NCBI GenBank assembly: GCA_029817715.1
Contig: JARUPY010000434.1
Location: 1-64,000, forward strand
Direction of reading: 5' to 3'
Length of the DNA: 64,000 bases
Origin: Melastoma dodecandrum
Lineage: Eukaryota; Streptophyta; Magnoliopsida; Myrtales; Melastomataceae
In this document: positions 11,640 through 23,100 of the stretch, in pieces
Layout: every line of letters starts with the position of its first letter
How positions within the stretch are numbered: the stretch's first letter is position 1
Translations under genes and position numbers: made by a program
The notes under the pieces: generated by a model
Told to the model about the DNA's origin: nothing
What the model saw: the letters and a program-made list of their open reading frames with translations, nothing else
Database searches by the model: none

Positions 11640-12790
11640 CTTCAACATATGCTTCAATAATCGAGAAGTGATTGACTTCTCCTATGAATCGAGGGTAATG
11701 CTTTAGTGATTGAGGATTCTTTGTCCCGCTACAAATGAGCATGTCCACTTTCTCCACAAATACCTTAAAACTTGCAAACTAAATAAAAAAGAAGTCCCTT
11801 TAAACTTGTTAAGCTTAATATTACCTATGTAAAAAATTAGGAACACTAAAATTTGGTATTACTGGATAAAAAATGGAGATCCTTAATTGAGTCATAAAAT
11901 TATATGTTTATCACTCTAGGCCCACTTTTATAGTAAGGGCTTCGCTACTCATTAAATTCATGGTTCACAACACAAGTTTCATGCATATGTATCTATATAA
12001 AGAGTTTCAACTAATCGATACAGTAAATTACTGAATAAATTCGAAAATGAGATCTTTATATGTATTAAATTATATAAAATAAACCAAGTAATACAAGAAA
12101 GGTCGTTGTTTTACTCACACCTCAGCCACCGTCGCTTCCTTAAAGTATCAACTTGCTCTTCATCGACTAAGCGAACGACAAGCCATTCAAGCAACGAATA
12201 ATATACGCCATGAGATTAGTTTCATTTTGGCGAAAGGAATCTGAAGCGCCCCCATTGAGGAAGGTGTTTCAAGTTCCTAAACCAAAGATTATAGCTCGGT
12301 TCGACTTGAGGGGGACGCGTGTAAACTAAATAATTTTAAAACAAGCCTCACAGCTTAAACTTTTAGGTGAAATGATTTCTTACTGTAAGTCAAATGGTAA
12401 GATTTAATCCAATATATATATAGTGGGATCCGGGCGGTCCAGGGGGGACCCCATGGCCTTGACTACATTCCATCACCGTAACCAAGTCTGACACCCATGG
12501 GCATACGGCCTGGCAGGCCTTCCCTTTCCGCCGCAATAATGTACTCCGCCTCTTTGTAAAAGGAATCAACAACTGCAGGAACGGAGAGCTTTCCCCCCTT
12601 TTCCGACCCCCATTAGTTATAAAAAGTGAGCCACCGATTATTAAAAAAAAAATCTGAAATTGTCAGCAAAGTTGCTTTCAACAATCGTAGGAAAGCCGGC
12701 ACTCTTCAATCTGCCTTCTTCGTCAACCGCTATAGCCATCTTTTCGATCTCAATTTTATTTACACCCTCTAACCCCACGGGGGGAAGCGA
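11640..12790. other. AT-rich gap without a gene
   Basis: AT-rich, with no frame longer than about 60 codons and no domain. 12420-12560 is a GC-rich patch (GGATCCGGGCGGTCCAGGGG). Nothing else supported. Confidence 0.4.
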
Positions 12791-12793
12791 CCA

Positions 12794-12813
12794 ACGTCCC
12801 GTGCGCGGGACGT
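12794..12813. repeat. Short perfect inverted repeat
   Basis: ACGTCCCG (12794-12801), a 4-base loop TGCG, then CGGGACGT (12806-12813). It lies just left of a TTAGTAC/TTACTAA-rich tract (about 12850-12940) that resembles, in motif style only, the right flank at 27.2-27.8 kb. Confidence 0.6.
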
Positions 12814-13266
12814 CCCTTGCAACGTAGAAATTTTGGCCAATTTTTAGTACATTTTACTAACCAAATTAGTGCAGTTTGTAACTACTAACGATGTACTTAT
12901 GTACAGTAATCGATTAGTACATTTAGTACAAAAACAAAACTGGTACTATTCATCCTGGGATGCTACCTCTGTCTGGGTACTGCGTTTGACATCCCAAGGG
13001 GATATCTCCTGGCAACACGTGACGCGGAATCGATTGTTACTTTCGATTGGGCGGCTCACGTGTTAGATACACTGTGCGAAGCTGTGAGGACATTTCAAGG
13101 GAAGAAGGCGGCGCGTTAGATAGGCGGATGCGTACACCTCCTTACCGTAAATACTGCTGTTTGTAATGCATTCCCTTGTAATTAAGGACGTGTAAAATTT
13201 GTTCCAACGTTTTGTTCCGCTTCCTCATCTAGAAATATATTTTACAACAACGTTTGCAGGTATTTT

Positions 13267-15738
13267 ATGCGTGCAAGGTATTCAAGGCTGGATCACCACT
13301 TTGAATATCTGGTCGGATGGCCTCGTTATGTGCGGACTGGGATGAAGCCAGATTGCACGCATGTGTCAAAATGTGGAACGTCATTTACCTGGAAAAGGCA
13401 TGATGTGGCTTATTTAACTTTCTTTTTACCGTACGGAGCTGCGAACAGTGGCTACATTATTCACAAATCATCAGTTTCAAGGGGGATTTGAGACGCCTAA
13501 TGTTGAGGCTCACGGTGTCCCGGATGAGTACGACGAAATTCAGTCGATGGTGAAGAACTTAAAGGGAAACGGTGTTCCATCGTGCTCCAAATGTTCAAGT
13601 GTTACTCGTGCAGGAACATGCTGAGCCTTGACTTATATGTGGGTGAAGGCCGTTGATAGATGTGTACGAAATGTCGAGGACGGTATGCAAGACCTGAAGC
13701 GGCAAGTATAGACACTACTCTTTGAGGTCAGAGAGGTACGGAGCCTTGTTCATTCACTGTCAGATGCCATAAATACCCAGCAAGCAGCACGTAACGAGAA
13801 ATCGCCGACGGAAGACGTCGCGGACCGAGTTGCTGAATTCGGCAATACCACGCCACAGGTGGATGCGGACCGAGTCATACAAGTTGAGGACAATGAACAA
13901 CAGGACCCAATGAATGATGTAGGCCCCTCTGCGGTTAACAAGAAGAAGGTAGTAATCAAAGTTGGGTCACTGTTACAGTCTGAGAACTTCGACGATTCGC
14001 AGCCCACTGCTGATATCGGGAAGCCGCATTCACCTGAATCTAATGACGGATCGAAAGCAATGGAAAGAAGGGTGAACGTTGTACTCGACAAAATGGCCCA
14101 ACTGCTGGGCGTGCCACAAGCTAAGCCTGGGGAGGCAAAGGAAGTTGTCGAGAACTTGCCACAGCCCTAGGAAGTCGATGTGATACAAAGGATGGTGGCA
14201 CCTGAGGAGCTGGACCTGGTGACAAACCCGCATCAGCAGCTGTGCAACACGACGCCGACAACAAGGCCATTGTCTTTGTTAATTCGTACCCGATATTGTC
14301 CATATTGGGGAGATTGACGTGATCTTGTTAAATACGGTTGTCATAGGAGAGTATTTCTTCAACCAATCAGGGGAAGAATCTGAAAAAAAAGTTCAGACCT
14401 ATCGCGTCCGTGTACGCGACCTCTCCCTTCGTGATGGATAAGGTAGGCCCCCGGCGGTCGAAATGACATCGTGATAACATTCCAGTGGTATAAGACTACT
14501 CTTGACCTGTAGGTTTAGGGAGTCGCTTAGCATAGATGGATTTGAACCAACTAGTCTTACAAAACATTATTACTATGTTAATTTATAGGACATTGATAAA
14601 CTCATTCCGGAAGATGTTGAATTAGTAGAGCTGAAATCTTTTACAGTGGGCGTTTGGAATTTATTGTCCTATGCTTGGAGTGAACTTCCCGATCCTAAGT
14701 GGGATTTTCTTGTTCCTCATTATTTGTTATTATGTGCTCGACCCTGTAAGGGTTCAGAAAACCGATTGCCCTGTGACTTTTTCTGCTATGATATTTCTGT
14801 TATGGCAGCGAGCTGCTTTGTTTGGGGCATTCCGTTAGCATTTCAAGGCATGAAATGCTATCTCTCAAACCAAATAGGTGGATATGACCGACGTAAGGAT
14901 ATTGGTTACGAGAAACTCAAGTGGTTAGTCATTGAACCGTGCGTGATGAAATAGCGACGATGTGTATTGCAGATCATCAACTACCACGGGGTGATGTTAA
15001 GTAGCGCCCAACCAGACGATGGTCGTATGCAATGGTACCTCTCGACTTGGTTGGGGGTATGTCAAAATCACCGTAACATACAAATTATACGCATCCGATG
15101 ACATCCTGAAAATGAATTAAACTATCCATCAGTACGCGCCGCAAGGATGCCGGTAATCACTGTAAACGCTCGCCAAAATCTTCTAAAATTGTTCAAGTCC
15201 AATATCGGATCCAACGAACGCGTCAAATTGGTAACTTATATGTTCTCTTTATTTACTGACGAATTTCGTAATGTCTTATCTATAAGTTTGCTTATAGATT
15301 CATTTACAGATATACTTACCTGTGTGTGTTTCGGAGTCACGCTAGACCTTACAGGTAGTGAACTTTAGCACAGGTGAAGTACTCCTACTGGACACAATGA
15401 ATAAGGGAGCATCGAACGGACACGGGAGAATGGACGTGCATATGCGAGTGCTGACCCTTGTGAAGGTAATTTTGGAAGACAATGCCAAGCAATCGATTGT
15501 GAGCATCGTACCGGACATATCTTCATGGCCCATTCGTTGCCCTGCGAACGTCCCACAACAGTTCGTGTTGGGCAACGCATAAGTATTCTTACCCCTACTA
15601 AAATGTAGATATGATACCACTGATTTCTTTTTCACAACCATCGTCCTGATCCATTGTCTGTTGCGTAGAGCCGATTGCGGAATTTTCGTTATGAATTTCA
15701 TGTCCATGTCGGACCCATCCGAGGGTCTTGCAGACGCG
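13267..15738 (+). pseudogene. ULP1-like (C48) cysteine protease remnant, copy A
   Basis: The catalytic end is recognisable. 15355-15582 reads VNFSTGEVLLLDTMNKG after a splice-like ACAG, the strand before the C48 aspartate region, followed by VSIVPDISSWPI. 15669-15738 follows a TTGCGTAG acceptor and reads ADCGIFVMNFMS, the nucleophilic cysteine motif, ending at a GTGAGT donor. A frame at 14591-14954, preceded by a TTTATAG acceptor, may be an upstream exon. 13859-14170 is an acidic, lysine-patterned linker. Family role: removal or processing of SUMO-like modifiers; in plants many such genes ride in Mutator-like elements (the Kaonashi type). In-frame stops and missing linkage make an intact protein unlikely. 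It converges on FAR1 copy A, mirroring the arrangement at 20.2-26.3 kb. Confidence 0.6.
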
Positions 15739-15739
15739 G

Positions 15740-16418
15740 TGAGTTAACACAGCAAGTGAATAATTGTATAACATGGATTTGTTGTATACATATCTGATGC
15801 TTTCGTTGTTATTGTGGCTCGCAGTGTGTGCGGCTTTTGGACAGGTTTTGTTTGACGATAAGACTAATAAAATGGCCAGGGAACGGAGTGAAGAGCATGG
15901 TACTAGGTAAGATGAAGGAGGGCCGTAGGAAGAGGGCACGCGTAGCTAAAGATAACCCCCCAAGGAAAAACCATCTGGGATGTATATTTTGTTGTTGTTG
16001 TTTGATACGGCCCAAACCAGTGAAGATCTCATATTTTTTAGTATAGTAACTTTACCATTACAGGAATCCAGTCATATGCTGCACAGTAGTTTGTTTTTGT
16101 GCACAAAAGGATGGCAATTAATGTATGACATAAATTGTAAATACATGGGATTATAAGCTGTACATAAATTAATGTCTGGCCGAACACACATTTCCTCGTC
16201 TGGCATGTCTTTGTGGTTTCCATTTGCCGTCAACTTTGAAATTGTGTTTAATTGACCCGGTTCTATATTGCATATATCGGATTGATAAAACCTTGACATA
16301 CTGGGCACTAATTCACACCCCAGATGCACCTTCCTGTGTTTACCCTTGTCACCACGTAAGCGGCTTCACTTTTAACTCCAAGAGAACATAAATGATGGCA
16401 AGCCGTTGTCAGAATTCT
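15740..16418. other. Convergent intergenic stretch between ULP A and FAR1 A
   Basis: Short overlapping frames on both strands, no domain recognised. Holds the 3' ends of both neighbouring pseudogenes. Confidence 0.4.
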
Positions 16419-18084
16419 TTATCTGAATTCTTCAGAATTGATGCCGTACGCGAGGCTGCTTGCGACGGGAAAATCTGATAAGCATGCTCCTTTGGTCCAA
16501 TGTTGCAGCATGAGAGGCAGTGGGATGGATTTCATGCCTTCGATCTTCATAATGTGAAATATAAGTGCACAAGGCAACCCGTACGTCTCAAAAGGTACGC
16601 AACTATAGTTCAACGACTGCTGATAGTTGCATCAATAAACTTCAGCCCCCATAGAGTCCTGGTCGTAACTGCGCAGCCAATACACTCGGTTAATATTTCC
16701 ATCGATCATACATTCGATGAAAAACAATGCTTCCCGTTGGATCTGCAACTGAACCTTCCAAAACGACGTAAGAGTATAGATCCGACTTGCGTCCACCTCG
16801 AGGCTGCGCAACATGGTTCGTAACTGATATACTTTGTTTGCCGAATTGTAATTTGCCATGCTTTCTTTATGTCGCAAGTTAGCCACGGCTCGTTCATAGT
16901 GATGTAAGAATTCGTGAACTTTGTGCTTCGTCTTCAGGTATCCCTTCATGAACGCGTGCATCCGTTCACAACGCTGCGTGCCCCTTAGCTCAGCCCAAAA
17001 GTGTTCTTGACAATACGTCATCTACCACATTCTTCTACTCTCGTATAGCTGCTTCAGCCATCGAATATTCACCGAGCCAATATTTTTCAGCATCTCCTCT
17101 CACTCTTGCTCTACCTCATCGATGGACTTGGAATTGTACATGAAGGAAGAGATGGACAGTCTCAACGTCGGATCATGTACCCTACGGAAAATATTGCGAC
17201 TCATGTGCCAAAGGCAAGGACGGTGTCTAGCCGCTGGCCACGTTTCTCGTACGGCGGCGATCATCGCCCTATCGGCATCGGTGACCACGCTGATAGGTAC
17301 TTTTGATCCCATTACCTCGACATGAGTACTTAACAGCCAATTGTAATCCTCCGTTGTCTCAGAAGCCATTAAGGCGGCCCCGAATACAATGGTCTGGTGA
17401 TGGTGGTTGACTCCGACGAGGACTACCATTTGCATACCACTTGCATTGGTCTTGAAGGTTGAATCTAAAGCGACGACGTCGCCGAATGCTCCGTAATCCA
17501 ACTTTGATTTTGTGTCTGACCTGTACATACGGACGACTTCGCCGTCCTCAACGGCTGTCACCAATGACATGCCTTGATCGCAACCTTGTCTGGACAGTAG
17601 ATATGCGTATCCAGCATCAAATAATGAGCAACTTCCAGAGCATTCATCCTTCAGCTTGCTGTTGTTCATGTCTTTCATTAAGAAGCCGAAGCGTTCGTGC
17701 CCTCTAGAAGCGTAAACCAGCAGCAGCATAATATCACAATGCCTGAAACCCACGCTTAACATTCGCTTCACGACTGCCATGTCCTCATCTGTCACTGTGC
17801 GACGTTCGCGCATGAAACACGTTAGAGGGCCAGGCACCAACTCGTGATTGTGAGATAAATTCGCTACTGTGATACACCATCGACCGTTGCAGTCCAATGG
17901 CGGTTCTAACCTCGCAGGGACAACCTAACCTCATGGACGCCCTCATTCGCGATGGTACGTCTACGGCGGATCTACTCCTCGGATGGCCTTCTCGCAAGCA
18001 CACCCAACTATACATTATAGACTCGCCATTTCGACGTCGCACGTCATTTTTCCTCGTAGAGAAGCCGTGTACTAACCCATACAT
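16419..18084 (-). pseudogene. FAR1/MULE transposase pseudogene, copy A
   Basis: Read on the minus strand, the domains are in FAR1 order. An N-terminal FAR1 zinc-binding segment (frame of 17785-18084, GFSTRKNDVRRRNGE, SWVCLREG) passes by a frameshift near 17893 into NLSHNHEL and FMRERR. The MULE DDE core follows (17100-17897: FGDVVALDSTFKTN, GVNHHHQTIVFGAAL, ISVVTDADRAMIAA, CLWH), then FWAELRGTQRCERMH (16632-17021), and a SWIM-like PFETYGLPCALIFH piece (16419-16613). Stops at 17100-17102 (TGA) and 17022-17024 (TAG) fall where copy B has tryptophan. Several frame breaks make it inactive. FAR1/FHY3 proteins are DNA-binding factors descended from such transposases; the context favours the transposon form. 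Confidence 0.85.
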
Positions 18085-19559
18085 CCTGAAAAGTTGCCTA
18101 ACCTCATCTGCCTAACCAAAAGACATCTCCATCAGCTTTTTCTCCGGCATTCCCGAAACGATCATCAGACACCCGATTGTGTCCAAACTGCCATAGTTTC
18201 GAAACCACACGGTTAATGCTCACGCACAATGCGAAAAAAGAGCAATCTCTCCCTTCCGAGCTCACAGTTCTCACGATGTGAACGGAGCTACCTCCCCCTT
18301 GCGAGATTGCACATGATTCTTGGGATTATTATACCAGTTCAAGTTTGCTAAACTTGTGGGCATCGTTAAAAAATACCCTCATCCAGATTAGGTTCTTTTA
18401 TTATATGGGAGCTATTTCAGGTGATCCAATAGAATGACATCACACGGATTTTGGACGTGTATTGTGGACGAAATTGTGGACGAAATTTTTTTATTTTTCC
18501 CGGCACTCGACCACGTGTCGCGGACAGTATCCTATGTTAAACCCTAAACTATTATCCCAAGCGTTCTGCAATGTGCTACTACTGTGCTAGTTCGATGGTG
18601 CCCTTTGTTTCTCTCATAATATGCTTTGACGCGCACTGCGATGGTCCGCCATGTCTAACCCGTTTCGCCGATTAGGATACTACCATTTCGCCGAATACGA
18701 TACTCCCCGACCAAATTCAAACCCTAGTATTAGTAAATGTATTGGCCCTTTGTGGCTGTGACGGACTGTAATTACGACGTGACGGAGAACTAATCTACAG
18801 GTTGAATTAGGAGGCTTTGTTGGCTTCACCAACCACAGTAGAGCAGTAATTTCGAAGAGGCTGTGAACCAATTCCCTCCTCGCATTTACTAAATTAAGGT
18901 CGCAATCTAAAAATTATTTTATCCGTCACTACTTAGCCAGTTCCACAGAGGACAGACGAACCCACCGACTCCATGACGATCCCACGGCGAACGGCGCCAC
19001 ACCATCGTCTAACTACCACGTCCAGGTAAGCTCCTTCCGGCCCCATCCCAGTGAGAGAGAATGTCGGGTCAGGGTAGAGATATGTTATGGAACTCGCAAC
19101 TCGTCACACCGCCCGGCCTACGAGATTACCTTCAAAGTGCGTCTACCCACCAACATCCCGGCCCTCCGTGTAGCCACCGTGCCCTCTGAGAACAAAATTT
19201 TCCAGATGCGTGTCAAGTTAGAGATCTACGACAAAACACCTGTGTGGGAGCTGTAAATGATACCGACGCCACCATGGACCAGCGGTGCCAGAGGGCGTCG
19301 TAGATACGGAGATGAACGACGAAATGTCCATCCTCGTCGGGAACTGCCCAAACTACCATAACAACTACTCCTTCGTCAACAATGCGATTGAACTCTTCGC
19401 CGTCTAGAAGACGTGCAACGCAGTGGTCAATAATATCCCGTCCTCCACACTAAACGACGCAACCAGCATATGCGAGCAATTTCCATTCAGCGACCACCAC
19501 GTTGTGCATTCCTGGCAAGGCGTCGCCTTCATCCTATGGCGCCGCCACGAGGTGAGCAT
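18085..19559. other. Spacer between the two divergent FAR1-like genes
   Basis: 5' regions of both FAR1-like copies plus a GC-rich, coding-looking but broken patch (19060-19440). Its frames (for example 19110-19255 and 19300-19370) are interrupted and match no family I recognise. A small direct duplication, ATTGTGGACGAA twice, lies at about 18461-18484. The left inverted-repeat arm of the right-hand element starts at 19560. Confidence 0.4.
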
Positions 19560-19615
19560 CCCAATTTCCATTTGTAATTTTACCCCCTTTTGCCTTTGTC
19601 ATCGTCGTCCTCCTT
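19560..19615 (+). repeat. Inverted repeat, left arm
   Basis: 56 bp matching the reverse complement of 27089-27145 almost throughout: CCCAATTTCCATTTGTAATT, then a C-run, TTTTGCCTT, a divergent 6-base patch, and CGTCGTCCTCCTT. Both arms point inward toward the FAR1/ULP gene pair. Confidence 0.8.
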
Positions 19616-20212
19616 CCAACTCCATCCTCCCGTGGTCCCGATGAAAGCGTCCTTGAGGAGCTGCATTCTTCCATTCATCCCATCCGAACCTCCCATCCGA
19701 TCGGCGACTCCAACCCCCTTCATTGTTCACACAATGACGTGAGCTGCGATCCCCGTTTACTCCACCCGCTTCGATATGCCGTGCGTGAACTCGGCGTGAC
19801 GGTGCCATCGAGAATGCTGACATCAGGTGCATTCCCGTAGTCCTTCATTGGTTTAGAGTGAACGTCCGATAACCCTTCCTCCCGGAACAACAGTGAATGC
19901 CGGAGTGTTTGCCTGAGAAAGCAGAAGGCTGTCTTCTCTGGTGGAAGAAAGCATCGTAAACCAGGTATATTATGATCAAGCATCTTCGTTTGCCCATTAC
20001 ATTCTGTGGAAGCAGATGTGTTTTGCCCATTACGATATCGGCATTACGGGATACCCTCTCTATGTTATGTTCTTCGAAGAAATGGATAGTGTCTTCAACC
20101 AGCAGCACCCATGTTTTGGTGAGGTTCCGTGTCCTCACTTTTTCAATCTGTTTGCCTCCAATTATGCAAGGAAATCTGTCCAGCGTGACCTGATATCAAT
20201 ATAGTAACGGAC

Positions 20213-22306
20213 ATGAATGACGAGCAGTTGTTGAGTATGTCATTGGGTACTTCTGAAGAAGTTGAAGAGTTCATTAAAATCTATGCGACGGTACATGGCT
20301 TTTCAGTTAGGAGAAGAGATCGTCAGAAGCTTCGAAACAGTGAATGCGTTATGAGAAAGTGGGTTTGCTCAAGGGAAGGTGAATGTTCTGATTCCCATGT
20401 GTTGAGGGAAAGTAGTCAGGCTAGGACGTCTGTGAAGACAGGTTGCAGTTGTTTCTTCAAAGCTAAAGTCGAGATTAACGGACAATGGAATTTGGTTGCC
20501 GTTAAGTTGGAACACAATCATGAAATGGTAAGCAATGGTTTGTCATATTTCATGCGGGAAAGGCGTAAGATTTCCGACCAAGATATGACATTTGTTCGTC
20601 GAATGCTCGATGTTGGATTCAGGCAGTGTGATATTTTGCGACTACTTGTACACGTATCTGGGGGACACGAACATGTTGGTTTCCTGATGAAGGACCTCAA
20701 TAATAGAAAGTTGAAGGAAGAGTCCGCCCGGGAATTCCGTTCTTGTGATTCCGTCATTGCTTACCTCCTTTCTAGGAAGAGTAGTGAGAGTGATATGACC
20801 TTTGAAACTTTTGTTGAAAATGACCAGGTCAGTCGCATATATTGGGCCGATAGTACATCCATAGCTAATTACCAGGTTTTCGGCGATGTTATAGCTCTAG
20901 ACTCTACGTTCAAGACGAACAAATATTGAATGCAAATGGTCATCATCGTGGGAGTTAATCATCATCATCAAACTACTGTATTTGGTGCTGCTGCCTTGAT
21001 GACTTCTGAAGCAATTGATGACTACACTTGGCTATTCCGTACTCATACGCAGGTAATGGGGGGGAAACATCCGATTAGCGTTGTCACGGACGCCGACCGA
21101 GCGATGATTGCATCTGTTAGAGAAGTTTGGCCATCCACAAGACACATGTTATGTCTATGGCATTTCAGCCGGAACATTACGCGTCGCGTACAAGATCCGG
21201 GATTGCGAGCCCGTATATCGTCCTTCATGTACAGCAGTAGACCATCTGAAGAAGTAGAAGAGGAGTGGTCGACTGTGGTATCACATACAGGATCGGTAAG
21301 CAATAGATGGCTGCGACAGATTTATGAATGCAGATATATGTGGTGGCAAACGTATTTACATGGTCATTTTTGGGCTGAGTTTAGAAGCACTCAACGCTGC
21401 GAACGAATGCATCGGTTTATGAAGGGATATGTGAATGCGAAAAACAAACTGCATGATTTTGTGCATAACTTTGAGCGTGCGGTAGTTGATCTGCGTCACA
21501 AGGAATATCAGCAGGACTTCAACTCATCGCAAAAGGCGTTCAGGCCAATTACGATGTTGCGTCGACTTGAGGAGGATGCACATCGCTTGTACACTATGAC
21601 ATCGTTTCGTAAGGTTCAGAGTGAGATGCAAAAGGAATCGAGATTTTACATCGAAAATATACTCGACGGGAACATCGCGACCGTCTACATACTGTCATAT
21701 TACGGTGAGCATAGGTACGTGCAAGTATCATCTTCGAAGACTGCAGTCCAACTTACATGCAGCTGCTTACATTTCGAAACCTTCGGATATCCGTGTTCTC
21801 ATATATTCCACATAGCGAAAGTAGAAGGCTTCGTCAACATACCGAAGCATCTGGTCATGAAAAGGTGGACAAGGACAGCCAAAATGATTTACTCTGAAGG
21901 ATTTACAAGCCCGAAATATTCTGTTAATGTTGCTGATCTGCGGCAGGGTATTCTCATGGCAGATTGCAGACGTATGTGTTTTTTGGCTGGGAAGATGGAT
22001 GAAACATTTCGTAAACTGGAGAAGACAGTTAAAAAGTCGACAGCGGAGCTGGAGCGAAGTTGCGGAACAGAGGAGTTGAAGAGAAAGGATGCTGATCGTG
22101 TTAATGTTACGTTCCGAAACGAGAGGGGACGAAATTTCAACGTTCAGTCTTGTAATGGGGAACGTAATATCGGCAGCATTCAACGCCATGACCTATCTAC
22201 TGTGGACTGCAGAAAGGTAGGCAACGGTTGCAACGAAAGTACTTCGCACACGCATGGACGTGTAATTTACGAAGAGAACTCTGTTTATGGTATGCTAAAT
22301 GTGTAA
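20213..22306 (+). pseudogene. FAR1/MULE transposase, copy B, one premature stop
   Basis: One reading frame of about 697 codons, open except for a TGA at 20927-20929. Domains in order: FAR1 DNA-binding zinc finger (residues about 25-105, RKWVCSREGEC, GCSCFFKAKV, LEHNHEM); linker FMRERRKISDQDM; MULE DDE core starting FGDVIALDSTFKTN, then GVNHHHQTTVFGAA, VVTDADRAMIAS and LCLWHFSRN; the FWAEFRSTQRCERMH helix; and a SWIM zinc finger (LTCSCLHFETFGYPCSHIFH, CxC...CxH). The stop falls where copy A has glycine (TGA against GGA), so a single G-to-T change explains it. Active form would bind element ends and catalyse cut-and-paste transposition; FAR1/FHY3 regulators are domesticated relatives. An in-frame TAG lies just upstream of the ATG used. 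Confidence 0.88.
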
Positions 22307-23100
22307 GCTTAAGATAACAGAGTTTCAGCATAGTCTATGGTGCTACTTTTTACAATGTCGTGGTAATCTGTAGTTTACAAAATGTGAACTGTCTTACATC
22401 AGGAACAAAGCACCCTCTGGACAAATCTTACAACAGTTTCAAATGTACATTTCCAGCAACTAAGACCGGCACGGTCATGTCCCCAACAAGTGCCACAGAA
22501 AACAATGAGCAAAAAAGGACCTCTGTACATGCATAAACTACAGCAAGTTCAAATAGAGTTTTACATTTCACGTGTTAAAAAGTTGGTGATCATGCGCGAA
22601 TGGCAGGGACAAAAGTAGTTGAATCACTATCCTCCATTCGCTTCCTCTTGGTTTTGCCGTCGTCCTTCACCTTCTGCAGTATAATTTTCCTAATGTGATT
22701 CCCAGACCATTTGATAAGACTTATCACCAGCTTCAACCTGTCAGCATCACCTACAATCTGAAAATACCAGATTCACTCAGATATAACAACCAGAATGTCC
22801 GAAAAGTACAGCATTCAACATGTCTACATCAACTACAACCATTTACTATAGAAGTGAATATTAAAACATCAACTACAGCCACCGCGCATTCAGTGAGTAC
22901 GTACAGATCTAACAGCCAACAACGTAAACTACAGCCCCTAAGCAGTCAGGGGTTATGGCCAGCCTAACTACCCAAGGTCCTGTATGTCATACTGAAAAAC
23001 CATGACCAGCTGAACTATATAACAGACTATAAACCATGACTTCATAACTATCAGGTATGTGGGAGGCTGAAATTTTGGAATACCACTTTCTCAGCCCCTT
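22307..23100. other. Convergent spacer between FAR1 B and ULP B
   Basis: AT-rich, with repeated CATCAACTACA / AACTACAGCC phrases (22560-22970) but no regular tandem period. Contains the 3' ends of both flanking genes. No separate gene supported. Confidence 0.4.

Noticed and set aside
19060..19440. Possible gene between the FAR1 copies (YEITFKVRL-like frame)
   Set aside because: Frames break repeatedly and resemblance to phloem-lectin-type beta strands is too weak to name; left as unassigned.
20927..20929. TGA in the FAR1 frame as selenocysteine or programmed readthrough
   Set aside because: Land plants lack selenoprotein machinery, no special structure is visible, and the sister copy has glycine there, so a point mutation is simpler.
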